Source of the DNA: Stutzerimonas stutzeri
GTDB taxonomy: Bacteria > Pseudomonadota > Gammaproteobacteria > Pseudomonadales > Pseudomonadaceae
Direction of reading: 5' to 3'
Assembly (NCBI RefSeq): GCF_024451105.1
Contig: NZ_JANGEY010000003.1
Location: 1-64,000, forward strand
DNA length: 64,000 nucleotides
The notes below the pieces were generated by a model that saw only the letters and a program-made list of their open reading frames with translations, made no database searches and was not told where the DNA came from. The position numbers were made by a program, and so were the translations under genes. Positions within the stretch are counted from its first letter, which is position 1. The number at the start of each line of letters is the position of its first letter. Shown piece by piece: positions 16,024-24,605 of this stretch.

Positions 16024-16489
16024 TCGCCACCTTGTCGAGCTTCTTCCGGCCGATCTTCGCCCACGAGCGGGTGTCGAACCTCAGTACCGCCACGGCGCAG
16101 GTCGGCAGGTTGACGTCCTTTTCCGTCAGGCGCAGCAGCAGCTCCGACAGCGCCGGATTGTGGCCGACCAGCATCAGCCGCTTGTGCTCGCCGCCAACCT
16201 CCTGGATGAGCTGCAGCAGGTCGTCCACCTGTCCGCCGTAGAGCCGCTCGTCCTGCACGATGCGCTTGCGCTTGAAGTCGAGCCTCCTGGCGATGGCTGC
16301 TGCGGTCGCCAGTGCGCGGGTCGCCGGGCTGGCAACCAGCGCATCGACTGTCACTTCGGCTTCGGCCAGGCGCTTGCCCATCTTCGCCGCGTCGTTCTTG
16401 CCCTTGTCCGTCAGCGGACGGTCCCGATCGGCCAGCTTGACGTCTTCCCAGCTCGACTGGCCGTGGCGGACGAGAAACAGCGTCTTCAT
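16010..16489 (-). CDS. sixA: Phosphohistidine phosphatase SixA-like
   Basis: 159 aa histidine-phosphatase-fold protein. N-terminal LFLVRHGQSSWED carries the catalytic RHG, DRPLTDKGKNDAAKMGKRL and SPATRALATA follow, and LMLVGHNPALSELL supplies the second His. Length and the short single domain match SixA, which dephosphorylates phosphohistidine on phosphotransfer proteins. Start chosen at the second ATG (AGAGGT upstream); a first ATG lies 9 nt earlier. Converges with, and overlaps by 14 nt, the DUF6306 gene. Confidence 0.82.
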   Translation of the reverse strand: MKTLFLVRHGQSSWEDVKLADRDRPLTDKGKNDAAKMGKRLAEAEVTVDALVASPATRALATAAAIARRLDFKRKRIVQDERLYGGQVDDLLQLIQEVGGEHKRLMLVGHNPALSELLLRLTEKDVNLPTCAVAVLRFDTRSWAKIGRKKLDKVAIKYS

Positions 16490-16640
16490 GTCGCGCACCT
16501 CTGCTGTGTGCGATGGATTGGGCTTCAGGCTAGTGCGCGCTGCTTACAAACAGATGCACGTGGCCGCCCGGATGCGTGCCTGCTCGATTGTCCCCGTTGT
16601 CGACGAAGTACCGCGCGCCCACGCGGTTCGGGCGGTCTCC

Positions 16641-16682
16641 CGCTGGGCGGCACTCCGCTGGGCGGCACCCCGCTGGGCCGCC
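16641..16682. repeat. Short tandem repeat, 15-nt unit
   Basis: CGCTGGGCGGCACTC, CGCTGGGCGGCACCC and CGCTGGGCCGCC stand head to tail, 55 nt upstream of the TetR gene. The period is a multiple of three but no gene spans it. In this 248-nt intergenic region nothing else was recognised. Confidence 0.7.
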
Positions 16683-16737
16683 AGCGCATCTACGCTTCCA
16701 GAAGGCTGTCCGGCACCCTGTAAGCGGAGACCAGGTG

Positions 16738-17421
16738 ATGAGCGAAATGGCTGCCCCCGGCGACCTCGGCCAGGCCGAGCTCAGATGCCGGATCATCGAC
16801 ACCGCGCTGACCCTCGGTGCAGAGCGCGGCTGGGACGGGTTTCATCTCCACGACCTCGCGGCGCGACTGGGCATCGGCCTGGCCGACATCGCCCGGCACT
16901 TCGCCGGCAAGGACGCGATCGCCGAAGCCTGGTTCGGGCGTGCCGACGCCGCCCTGCTGGCCGCGCCGGAGGCGCCGGGCTGGCAGTTCCTCAGTCCCCG
17001 CGAGCGCCTGCAGCGCGCCATCCTCGCCTGGCTGGACGCGCTGGCCCCGCATCGCCAGCTGGCCGCCGAGATGCTGCGCTACAAGCTGCAGCCCGAGCAT
17101 GTGCATCTCCAGGTTCAGGGCGCGCTGCGGATCAGCCGCACGGTGCAATGGATCCGCGAGGCGGCCCTGCTGCCCGCCACCGGCTGGCGGCGCGAATGCG
17201 AGGAAGCGGCGCTCACCGCCATCTACCTGACCACCTTCGCCTGCTGGCTGCGCGACGACAGCCCCGGCGCCAGCTGCAGCCGCAGCCTGCTCGACCGGCT
17301 GCTTGCCAGGGCCGAGTGGCTGGCCGGCTGGCTCGGGGGGAGGGACCGCGTCGAACCGCCGGCGAGACGGAGCGGGACGCCGACAAGCAGCACCGGCAGC
17401 GGGACCGATAGCGGCGGCTGA
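16738..17421 (+). CDS. TetR-family transcriptional regulator
   Basis: 227 aa. Residues about 15-60 form a TetR-type helix-turn-helix: CRIIDTALTLGAERGWDGF, HLHDLAARLGIGLADIARHF, AGKDAIAEAWF. The remaining helical C-terminal domain should bind a ligand but gives no clue to which. The C-terminus has a low-complexity Thr/Ser/Gly tail. GGAG upstream is 9 nt from the ATG. The next gene starts 3 nt after its stop, so it is likely co-transcribed with the YdjM-type membrane protein. Not adjacent to the steroid genes; local autoregulation is the simplest guess. Confidence 0.8.
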   Translation: MSEMAAPGDLGQAELRCRIIDTALTLGAERGWDGFHLHDLAARLGIGLADIARHFAGKDAIAEAWFGRADAALLAAPEAPGWQFLSPRERLQRAILAWLDALAPHRQLAAEMLRYKLQPEHVHLQVQGALRISRTVQWIREAALLPATGWRRECEEAALTAIYLTTFACWLRDDSPGASCSRSLLDRLLARAEWLAGWLGGRDRVEPPARRSGTPTSSTGSGTDSGG

Positions 17422-17424
17422 GCG

Positions 17425-18480
17425 ATGGACCTGCTCGCCCACGCGCTGCTGGGTGCCACGCTGGCGCAACCCACCCCGGCGCGCCGCAGCGCGCTGTCGC
17501 CACGGCAGCGCCTGGCGATCTGCAGTAGCGCGGCGGTCTTCCCCGATCTCGACTTCATCGGCTTCCTCGTCGATCCGTTGCGCTTCCTCGCCGACTGGCA
17601 CCAGGGCCCGACGCATTCGCTCATCCTGCTGCCGCTGTGGGCCGCGCTGATCGCTGGCGCGTTCGCGCTGGCGGGCAGGCGCAAGGCGGCGTTCCTGCCC
17701 GCCTGCGCGTTCGCCGCCGCCGGGCTTGCCTCGCACATCGCGCTCGACCTGATGACCGCCTACGGCACCGCACTCTTTTATCCGCTCAGCCCGCGGCGGT
17801 TCTGGATCGGCAGCCTGTTCCTGGTGGACCCGCTCTTCCTGCTGATCGCCCTGGGCGCGCTAGTCGCCAGCTTGAGGTTGCGCAGACCCTGGCCCGCCCT
17901 CGCGGGCCTCGCGCTGCTGGCACTCTATGCCGGCGCCCAGACGCTGCAGCAGCTGCGGGCCAGCGACATCGCGCGCCAGTGGGCGCAGGCCAATGGCATC
18001 GCGCCGGTGCGGGTGGCGGCGCTGGCCCAGCCGCTCTCGCCCTTCAACTGGAAACTGCTCGTGATCGATGGCGAGCGTTATCACCTGGCCCATCTGAAGC
18101 TCGTTTCTGGCGCCGCAGCGCTGCCGCTCCCGGGGCCGCTGGGCGAGCTGGCCCGGGCCTACCGGCCGTCGCAGCAACTGGTCTGGCAGCTGCGCCAGCG
18201 CTACGGCGCGGACGCGACCCTGCAGGAGCAGGTACAGGCGCGCTGGCACGACCCGCGCTTCGCCTCCTACCGCCGCTTCGCGGTCTTCCCGGCGCTGTCG
18301 CGGATCGACCGCGGCCACGACACCTGCATCTGGTTCACCGACCTGCGCTACGACCTGCCGACCCTGCCCGAGACCTTTCGCTACGGCTTCTGCCGCAGCG
18401 ACGAGACCCAGCCCTGGCGGCTGTATCGCCTGCGCTACTTCTCGGCCGATTCGCGGCAGGGCCTGGAGCCGGCCGATTGA
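17425..18480 (+). CDS. Membrane-bound metal-dependent hydrolase, YdjM/DUF457 type
   Basis: 351 aa. N-terminal half has the YdjM pattern: DLLAHALLGATLAQ start, PDLDFIGF, and HQGPTHSLILLPLW, whose His and Asp residues are conserved, followed by hydrophobic segments (residues about 75-100, 115-130, 145-165). The C-terminal half (about residues 200-350) is soluble and ends with a Tyr/Arg-rich strand region. These inner-membrane proteins are called metal-dependent hydrolases by family, but no substrate is established to my knowledge. Starts 3 nt after the TetR gene. Confidence 0.78.
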   Translation: MDLLAHALLGATLAQPTPARRSALSPRQRLAICSSAAVFPDLDFIGFLVDPLRFLADWHQGPTHSLILLPLWAALIAGAFALAGRRKAAFLPACAFAAAGLASHIALDLMTAYGTALFYPLSPRRFWIGSLFLVDPLFLLIALGALVASLRLRRPWPALAGLALLALYAGAQTLQQLRASDIARQWAQANGIAPVRVAALAQPLSPFNWKLLVIDGERYHLAHLKLVSGAAALPLPGPLGELARAYRPSQQLVWQLRQRYGADATLQEQVQARWHDPRFASYRRFAVFPALSRIDRGHDTCIWFTDLRYDLPTLPETFRYGFCRSDETQPWRLYRLRYFSADSRQGLEPAD

Positions 18481-18531
18481 GCAAGCGGCTCCGGCCGCAC
18501 AACTCGCCTCCTACGGACTGGCAAATAGGCC

Positions 18532-19476
18532 TCATGCGATTGACCGGCCACTCTGGCTGGCGACGCGCCTGAGTTCCTCGATATCCCGCTTCGGCGACGC
18601 GCCGAACAGGCGCCCGTATTCGCGACTGAACTGCGACGGGCTCTCGTAGCCGACGGCAAAGGCCGAGCTCGATACGTCCTGGTTCTCCGACAGCATCAGC
18701 CGGCGCGCCTCGCCCAGGCGCAGCCACTTCTGGTACTGCAGCGGGCTCATCGCGGTGATCTGCTTGAAGTGCTGGTGGAAGGTCGAGGGACTCATCTTCA
18801 CCGAGGCCGCCAGCTCTTCCACCCGCAGGGGCTGGCGGTAGTTGTGGCGGATCCAGTCCACCGCGCGGGCGATGCGGTGCACCTTGCTGTCGGCGGCGGT
18901 GACCTGCCACAGCCGGGCGCTCTGGTCGCTGGCGATCAGGCGGTAGTAGATCTCCCGCTCGATCAAGGGCGCCAGCATGGGAATCGACTCGGGCTCGTCG
19001 AGCAGGCTGACCAGCCGCACCAGCGCGCGCAGCAGGGCGGGGGAGGTGCGGCCGAGGAACATGCCGGGTTCGCCGGCCTTGCCGGCCGGCGCGACGAAGC
19101 CGCTCTGCAGCATGACTTCCGAGACGACGCGCAGGTCCAGCCTGAGCATCAGGCCCAGATACGGCCGCTCCTCGTTGGCCTCGACGATGTGCATCATCGC
19201 CGGCAGGTCCAGCGAGGTGATCAGGAAGCTGTGGATGTCGTAGGTGAAGGCCTCCTGGCCGAACAGGGCGCGCTTGGTGCCCTGCACGACGACGAACAGG
19301 CTCGGCCCGACCGTGCAGTAGTCCGGCTGGGTCGGCGCGGTGCGGCGGAACATGCCCAGGTTGGCGATGGGCGTCTGCACGTCCTGCGCGTCGCGGGTCC
19401 AGCGCGCCACGGCCTGCACCAGGGTCTGCCGGAGCGCTTCGAATCCTCCGGACTCGGCGAGAAAAGTGTCAGTCAT
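18532..19476 (-). CDS. AraC-family regulator with AraC_N-type sensor domain
   Basis: 314 aa. Residues about 30-190 form the AraC-type N-terminal domain (FRRTAPTQPDYCTVGPSLFVVVQGTKR). Residues about 205-300 hold two HTH motifs: LRVEELAASVKMSPSTFHQHFKQITAMSPLQYQK and SSAFAVGYESPSQFSREYGRLFGASP. Divergent from the secreted alpha/beta hydrolase at 19882, with a 405-nt gap between them, a common regulator/target layout. The gap contains a composite inverted-repeat element and no further gene. Confidence 0.85.
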   Translation of the reverse strand: MTDTFLAESGGFEALRQTLVQAVARWTRDAQDVQTPIANLGMFRRTAPTQPDYCTVGPSLFVVVQGTKRALFGQEAFTYDIHSFLITSLDLPAMMHIVEANEERPYLGLMLRLDLRVVSEVMLQSGFVAPAGKAGEPGMFLGRTSPALLRALVRLVSLLDEPESIPMLAPLIEREIYYRLIASDQSARLWQVTAADSKVHRIARAVDWIRHNYRQPLRVEELAASVKMSPSTFHQHFKQITAMSPLQYQKWLRLGEARRLMLSENQDVSSSAFAVGYESPSQFSREYGRLFGASPKRDIEELRRVASQSGRSIA

Positions 19477-19753
19477 TCGATGCGTACCCAGGCTCGCGTT
19501 CGGTCATTGGCAGCCGGGCAGGGCAGCACGAAAGCCCTGTCTTTCCGGCAGATAGGCACCGTTAGTCCGCACGATGCCCGCACCGCGAGTTATGCCTCAG
19601 GCCCCGCCGGCTGGCAATGCCGTCACGGCCGCAACAGGGCACTTGCGGAGGATCAGGCAAGAAGTCGCCAGTAATGAGCTAACCCGCCAATGGGGGCCGC
19701 GGCAAGAATGTCCTCGTCATCGACATCTCCAGCCTGGATGCCTGAAACCCAGG

Positions 19754-19858
19754 CAATCGCATGAATCACTGTAGGGGCGAATTCATTCGCCCAAATCCCC
19801 CGCCAAGGTGAATGAATTCGCCCCTTGGACTGGGAAATCGGCTTCATGCGCTTGCCTT
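19754..19858. repeat. Composite inverted-repeat element: REPIN copy 2 inside an outer inverted repeat
   Basis: Inner REPIN arms GGGGCGAATTCATTCGCC (from 19776) and GAATGAATTCGCCCC (to 19826). These are flanked by an outer, nearly perfect inverted repeat: GGCAATCGCATGAA (19754-19767) and TTCATGCGCTTGCC (19845-19858). The whole unit is about 105 nt and could be a MITE-like element. It ends 23 nt before the start codon of the alpha/beta hydrolase. A degenerate relative of its right half is seen at 18501-18543. Confidence 0.7.
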
Positions 19859-19881
19859 GCCTCACCCCAAGGGAAACCACC

Positions 19882-20910
19882 ATGAAAACTCTCCTACTCT
19901 CCATGGGGCTGCTGTTCAGCTCCTTCAGCGCAATAGGTGCCCAGATGCCCGCCGACGCCGACAACTTCTACCAGAGCCAGCAACTGACCGTGCAGAAGGT
20001 CAGCTTCGCCAACCAGTACCGCATGAAGGTCGCCGGCAATCTCTACCTGCCCAGGGATATGGACCCGCAGGTGCGCTACCCGGCAATCATCGTCGGTCAC
20101 CCGATGGGCGCGGTGAAGGAACAGAGCGCCAACCTCTACGCGCAGAAGATGGCCGAGCAGGGCTTCGTCACCCTGTCGCTGGATCTGTCGTTCTGGGGGG
20201 AAAGCGCGGGCGAACCGCGCAACGCGGTAGCCCCAGACATCTACGCCGAGGACTTCAGCGCCGCCGTGGACTTCCTCGGCACCCGCGCCTTCGTCGACCG
20301 TGAGCGCATCGGCGTGATCGGCGTCTGCGGCAGCGGCAGCTTCGCCATCAGCGCCGCCAAGATCGACCCGCGGCTGAAGGCCATCGCCACGGTCAGCATG
20401 TACGACATGGGCGGCGCCAACCGCAACGCGCTGGACCACTCGCTGACCCTCGAGCAGCGCAAGGCGATCATCGCCGAGGCGGCCGAGCAGCGTTACGTCG
20501 AGTTCACCGGTGGCGAAACCCGCTACACCAGCGGCACAGTGCATCAGCTGGACGAAAACACCCATCCGATCCAGCGCGAGTTCTTCGAGTTCTACCGCAC
20601 CCCGCGTGGCGAGTTCACCCAGCAAGGTTCCTCGCCTCAGCTGACCACCCACCCGACCCTGACCAGCAACGTCAAGTTCATGAACTTCTACCCGTTCAAC
20701 GACATCGACACCATCGCGCCGCGGCCGATGCTGTTCATCGCCGGCGAGAACGCCCACTCCCGCGAGTTCAGCGACGAGGCCTACCGCCTGGCCGGCGAGT
20801 CCAAGGAGCTGGTGCTGGTGCCGGGGGCCGGTCACGTTGATCTGTACGACCGTGTCGGCCTGATCCCCTTCGAGCGCCTGACCAGCTTTTTCCGCAACAA
20901 CCTGAAGTAA
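19882..20910 (+). CDS. Secreted alpha/beta hydrolase, YcjY/dienelactone-hydrolase-like
   Basis: 342 aa. Start at the ATG with a clear signal peptide (MKTLLLSMGLLFSSFSAIGA). Alpha/beta hydrolase fold: NLYLPRD, IIVGHPMGAVKEQ, SLDLSFWGESAGEPRN, nucleophile elbow IGVCGSGSFAISAA (Cys at the usual Ser position, as in dienelactone hydrolase relatives), GENAHSREFS, and His in PGAGHVDLYDR. Family members are often called peptidases or hydrolases without known substrates. Divergent AraC gene next door probably regulates it. GC-rich hairpin (GGCCCCGCA/TGCGGGGCC) follows the stop but lacks a T-run. Confidence 0.82.
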   Translation: MKTLLLSMGLLFSSFSAIGAQMPADADNFYQSQQLTVQKVSFANQYRMKVAGNLYLPRDMDPQVRYPAIIVGHPMGAVKEQSANLYAQKMAEQGFVTLSLDLSFWGESAGEPRNAVAPDIYAEDFSAAVDFLGTRAFVDRERIGVIGVCGSGSFAISAAKIDPRLKAIATVSMYDMGGANRNALDHSLTLEQRKAIIAEAAEQRYVEFTGGETRYTSGTVHQLDENTHPIQREFFEFYRTPRGEFTQQGSSPQLTTHPTLTSNVKFMNFYPFNDIDTIAPRPMLFIAGENAHSREFSDEAYRLAGESKELVLVPGAGHVDLYDRVGLIPFERLTSFFRNNLK

Positions 20911-21082
20911 GTCGAGGACGAGGGCCCCGCAGCGTGCGGGGCCGGCATTCGCGAGCGTCCGGGTGAGCAGCCCGGCTTCCACGAGCGGCGGCTGCCGGCG
21001 AACAGGCAGCCGTCCGCGCCTACATCTGCGCCACCGCATTGCGCCGCTCCCGCCGGCGACGGTGCCGGGGCGTGCATTGCCC

Positions 21083-21931
21083 GAGATCACCGATGACGAC
21101 TTCTGGTCGCTGGCCACGGCGACCATCATCCGCCTGGTGCCCGCCGACCGCGTGGCGCAGGCGCTCGGCACCATCTACATGGGCAATGCCATCGCCACCG
21201 CGTTCGCCGCGCCGCTGGGTGCCTACCTGGGCGGGATCTTCGGCTGGCGGGCGGTGTTCGGCGCCCTGGTGCCGCTGGTACTGATCAACCTGCTGTGGCA
21301 GGCCAGGGCGCTGCCCGCCATGCCGCCGCGCGCGAGCATTCCGCTCGGCCGCCTGTTTGGCCTGCTCAAGTGCCGCCACGTCGCCCTTGGCATGCTCTCG
21401 ACCATGCTCACCTTCGCCGGCGCATTCGGTGCCTTCACCTACTTCCGCCCCTTCCTGGAGGCGCAGACCGGCGTGAACCCGAGCCAACTGGCGCTGCTGC
21501 TGCTCGGCCTGGGCGTGGCTGGTTTCGCCGGCACCCACTTCGCAAGCCGCATGCTGCACCGGAGCCGCCTCTATCCGCTGCTGCGCTACCTGCCACTGGG
21601 CCTGGCGGCCGTCACCCTGGCGATGATGGCCTCGGGGCAGCTGTTCTGGGCGGTGGCGGCCGCGATGGTCGGCTGGGGCGCACTGAACGCGGCCATTCCC
21701 GTGTGCTGGTCCACCTGGCTTGCCAGGGAACTCGGCGACGAGCCGGAAAGCGGCGGGGGACTGCTGATCGCCTCCATCCAGCTGGCGATCATGCTCGGCG
21801 GCGCCATGGGAGGCCAGCTGCTAGACCGCGCCAGTACCTCGGCCCCGTTGGTGGGCGGCGCGGTGCTGCTGGTCCTTTCTGCTTTGATCGCTGGCGATGG
21901 TAGGCGCATCAGGCGGGAGGTGCGGGTCTGA
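21083..21931 (+). pseudogene. N-terminally truncated MFS efflux transporter
   Basis: About 280 codons matching the C-terminal two thirds of a sugar-efflux-type MFS protein: FWSLATATIIRLVPADRVAQ, then GTIYMGNAIATAFAAPLGAYLG, and QLAIMLGGAMGGQLLDR. The first 100 or so residues (TM1-TM3 with the start) are absent, and the upstream frame is Arg/Pro-rich nonsense. No ribosome-binding site precedes the homologous part. Most likely a decayed gene; a frameshift in the missing part cannot be excluded. Lies between the secreted hydrolase and the AT-richer RelA/SpoT island. Confidence 0.7.
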
Positions 21932-22102
21932 GATCTGGCTGGCAGGGGAGAGCAGTACTCGAAGATGATGAGCGTCGGCCGGCGCGGCCGCATCAGCGGC
22001 CATCCCGTACGCGCCATGGACTTGGCGCGCCGATGAGAGGGTTGGAAAGGCTTTAATTGCCGATTGCGGGAGGTGGCAATATACGAATTGTTAGCCGTTA
22101 GG

Positions 22103-23380
22103 CTAAGAAACAAGCTTGTCAATCTCAGCTCGAGCTTTGACGTTAAGAGAGACTGGGCCGTCCGCTGACTCGCGAATTACTAGCCCTTTTCCAATTAATT
22201 TTTCTAGTGCGGAATCCAGGTTTTTCACGTCCTTGCAGAAATGATTTCTCAGTGTCTCTTGGGCGACTGTTTTTTGACCCCAGAAGCGCTTGGTGTAAAG
22301 TTTAAGAAGAATTTGTCTTCCAGAAATGTCAATTGCACCTAAGCTCTGAAAGCCTTCGATCGACTCGTCAAGGCTCTCAAGGATTCTGTCGTAATCCTCT
22401 ATTCCGAAGTAATGGCTGTGGGTCTTTCTCACTGTTGCAACACGAGAAGATCCAATTAAGACTACCTCAAAGTTTTGCTCGACAGGGAACTGATTTTCAT
22501 AGCGCACATAAGCCTCAATAGCCTCGTCCGGGGTTCTTCCAACAATGTCCCAGCAAACGAACTGTCCTGAACTCCAATCGAAAACAATGATCCAGTTATT
22601 AATTGGACTGGGATTCCTCTTTTCGGTTTCGATCAGCGTCCGAATGATGTCTTCGTTTACATAACTATCAATGGCTTTAGAGGGATTTTTTTCTCTGATT
22701 ATCCTCTCTGCCTCAGATTTTGCTAAGTCAATATCAAGTCTGGATCGAGTAGAAGGAGATCGTCCCGACTCAATTTCGTAGAACGCATCAGAAAGTTTCT
22801 GGAAGTAGCTGATGACCTTAGGGTCGCCATCACTCTCTTTCAGGTGGTATCCGTAAATGACAGAAGTGCGCTCGATACTTTCAGCCCAGTAGTGTTGAAT
22901 ACGGCTGCGAAGCTGAAGCTCCAGCTTCTTGCCTGAGCGCTCCAGAAGAAGGTGTACTGATCGATATCCTGTGATATCGCGCCCTTGCTCTCGGTAGTCA
23001 GTTATATGATTGATTTTTAGCGTGCCAGTCTCAGATATTTTTCCTTTTAGGAATTCTATAATTTGATCTATGAGGCAGTTGTTTTCAACAATAATTCTGC
23101 ATCCGCCGATGTCCTGCAGCTGGGTTAGTCTAACGCTCAGGCGGTTAAGTTTTCTGATGATCTGGGGCTTTCGCTTTAAGCGTTGCGCAATGTAGTAGTC
23201 ATGTCCGTACTCGTTGAGCCAGGCTTGAAGCTCAAGAGTTGTCTCTGAGAGCGGCTCGAGATGTGATTTTCTATATTCGTCAAACGCACCTTCTAATTCC
23301 AGAATGTCCTCGGCGTTGCGAAAAGAGCTTTTCGCAAGCGCCACGCCAGCTCTATCGATCTTGCTTTTTGTGATAGTCAA
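22103..23380 (-). CDS. RelA/SpoT nucleotidyltransferase-domain protein (small alarmone synthetase or toxSAS-like)
   Basis: 425 aa. Residues about 60-180 match the (p)ppGpp synthetase domain: LQDIGGCRIIV, GYRSVHLLLE, KKLELQLRSRIQHYWAES. No HD hydrolase domain and no TGS/ACT regulatory domains. Residues about 220-425 form a separate C-terminal region ending in a winged-helix-like segment (TLRNHFCKDVKNLDSALEKLIGKGLV). Visibly AT-richer than all neighbours (AAA/ATT codons frequent), so probably acquired. Single RelA/SpoT-domain proteins of this size in islands include toxSAS toxins and CapRel-type phage-defence proteins; that role here is a hypothesis. The 278 nt upstream hold no recognisable gene. 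Confidence 0.75.
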   Translation of the reverse strand: MTITKSKIDRAGVALAKSSFRNAEDILELEGAFDEYRKSHLEPLSETTLELQAWLNEYGHDYYIAQRLKRKPQIIRKLNRLSVRLTQLQDIGGCRIIVENNCLIDQIIEFLKGKISETGTLKINHITDYREQGRDITGYRSVHLLLERSGKKLELQLRSRIQHYWAESIERTSVIYGYHLKESDGDPKVISYFQKLSDAFYEIESGRSPSTRSRLDIDLAKSEAERIIREKNPSKAIDSYVNEDIIRTLIETEKRNPSPINNWIIVFDWSSGQFVCWDIVGRTPDEAIEAYVRYENQFPVEQNFEVVLIGSSRVATVRKTHSHYFGIEDYDRILESLDESIEGFQSLGAIDISGRQILLKLYTKRFWGQKTVAQETLRNHFCKDVKNLDSALEKLIGKGLVIRESADGPVSLNVKARAEIDKLVS

Positions 23381-23591
23381 TACTATTCCCCTTGCAGCAG
23401 GCCATCATTAGACGCCAAGTTGTGAGTGGCATCTTGGATGGGCGTGGTGGATAAACTGCAGCAGCCATTTTCAGCCGCACTCTGCGCTGCGAATTTTTTG
23501 GGAAGCCGGGAGTAGAGGATGTTATGCGCCACGCCAGCAACTCCTTCTGCAAACGCTGATCGAATACCTCCGAGCCTACCTTGCCCTCCAC

Positions 23592-23628
23592 CAAAAAAAC
23601 AACCGGGACGCTAATCGCAGTCCCGGTC
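23592..23628 (-). terminator. Rho-independent terminator of the TauD/aldolase operon
   Basis: Read on the minus strand: ACCGGGAC, a 10-nt loop, GTCCCGGT, then a run of T. It lies 31 nt beyond the TauD stop. Confidence 0.88.
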
Positions 23629-23658
23629 ATTCTCAGCCATCAAGCAAGGCGCAGCCGC

Positions 23659-24585
23659 TTACTCCCCGCTCAACACCCGCCCCAGCATCCGATCCCCCTC
23701 GATGGTGGTGCGGTTGATCACCCGGCGCACGCCCGGCTTGGTGCCGGTGGCGCAGTGCATGGCGCGCCAGTTGTCCCAGAGGACCATGTCGCCCTGGCGC
23801 CACTGGTGGAAGTAGTGGAATTCCGGCTTGCGGGTATGCGCCACCAGGCGTTCGAGCAGTTCGATGGCCTCGTCGTTGCACAGGCCGAAGCGCTGCGGGG
23901 TGACGATGCGGTCGAGGAACTGCTCGACCACGCCGAGCACCTTGCGGCCGCTGACCGGGTGGGTGACCACCGCCGGGTAGACCGCATCGGCGAAGTCGGG
24001 GAAGCCGATGTCGGCGGGCTTCTTCGGCAGGCCGGGGCCCGGCACGTAGCCGTCCAGGTCGACGTAGCGCATGTGGCGGCGTTGCATGCTGAACGAGTAG
24101 GCCACCTCGAGCTTCTCCAGCAGCGCCTTGGTCTCGGCGTCGAGGGCATCGTAGGCCTTGGCCAGGTCGCCGAAGCCGGTCATGCCGTCTTCGCGGGCGA
24201 CTTCCACGGCGGTCAGCACGGCGCCGTGGTTGGGGCGGCCGGTGTAGTGCAGGTCGATGTGCCAGTCGAGGCGGCCGACGATCTCCTCGCCGTGGTACCA
24301 AGCGGTGGCGAACCTGTCCTTGGCGCCGTTGTTCTCCAGCACGAAGAGTTCCGGGTACTCGTCCGAGGTGGTGACCTTGAGCGGGTGCATCTCCAGCTTG
24401 CCGAACAGGCGGCTGAAGCGGATCTGGCTTTCCGGGGTGATGTCCTGGTCGCGGAACAGCAGGATGGCGTGTTCGTACCACAGCGCCTTCAGCTCGGCCT
24501 GCAGCGCCTCGCTGTAGGGGCCGTTGATGTCGAAGCCGGAGACTTCGACGCCGACGTTGTTCAGGGGGGTGACGATGAGGCTCAT
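23659..24585 (-). CDS. TauD/TfdA-family 2-oxoglutarate/Fe(II)-dependent dioxygenase
   Basis: 308 aa. Iron ligands are visible as WHIDLHYTG (HxD) and AMHCATG (distal His), with Arg in RRVINRTTIEGDR for 2-oxoglutarate. N-terminal VGVEVSGFDIN and ILLFRDQDITPE are typical of the family. Members hydroxylate or cleave sulfonates, phenoxy acids and, in some cases, steroid-like or carnitine-like substrates; the substrate here is unknown. 20 nt after the class II aldolase gene, so the two form an operon ended by a strong terminator. Its link to steroid breakdown is only positional. Confidence 0.85.
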   Translation of the reverse strand: MSLIVTPLNNVGVEVSGFDINGPYSEALQAELKALWYEHAILLFRDQDITPESQIRFSRLFGKLEMHPLKVTTSDEYPELFVLENNGAKDRFATAWYHGEEIVGRLDWHIDLHYTGRPNHGAVLTAVEVAREDGMTGFGDLAKAYDALDAETKALLEKLEVAYSFSMQRRHMRYVDLDGYVPGPGLPKKPADIGFPDFADAVYPAVVTHPVSGRKVLGVVEQFLDRIVTPQRFGLCNDEAIELLERLVAHTRKPEFHYFHQWRQGDMVLWDNWRAMHCATGTKPGVRRVINRTTIEGDRMLGRVLSGE

Positions 24586-24605
24586 GGTGGCTCTCCCTGT
24601 TGGCG

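Noticed and set aside
22088-22108. TTAGCC-GTTA-GGCTAA hairpin as terminator for the RelA/SpoT gene
   Set aside because: Symmetric and close to the stop, but no T-run follows on the minus strand; evidence too weak to annotate.
23352-23630. 92-codon minus-strand frame upstream of the RelA/SpoT gene
   Set aside because: It covers a terminator at one end and overlaps the RelA/SpoT start at the other; no family resemblance or ribosome-binding site.
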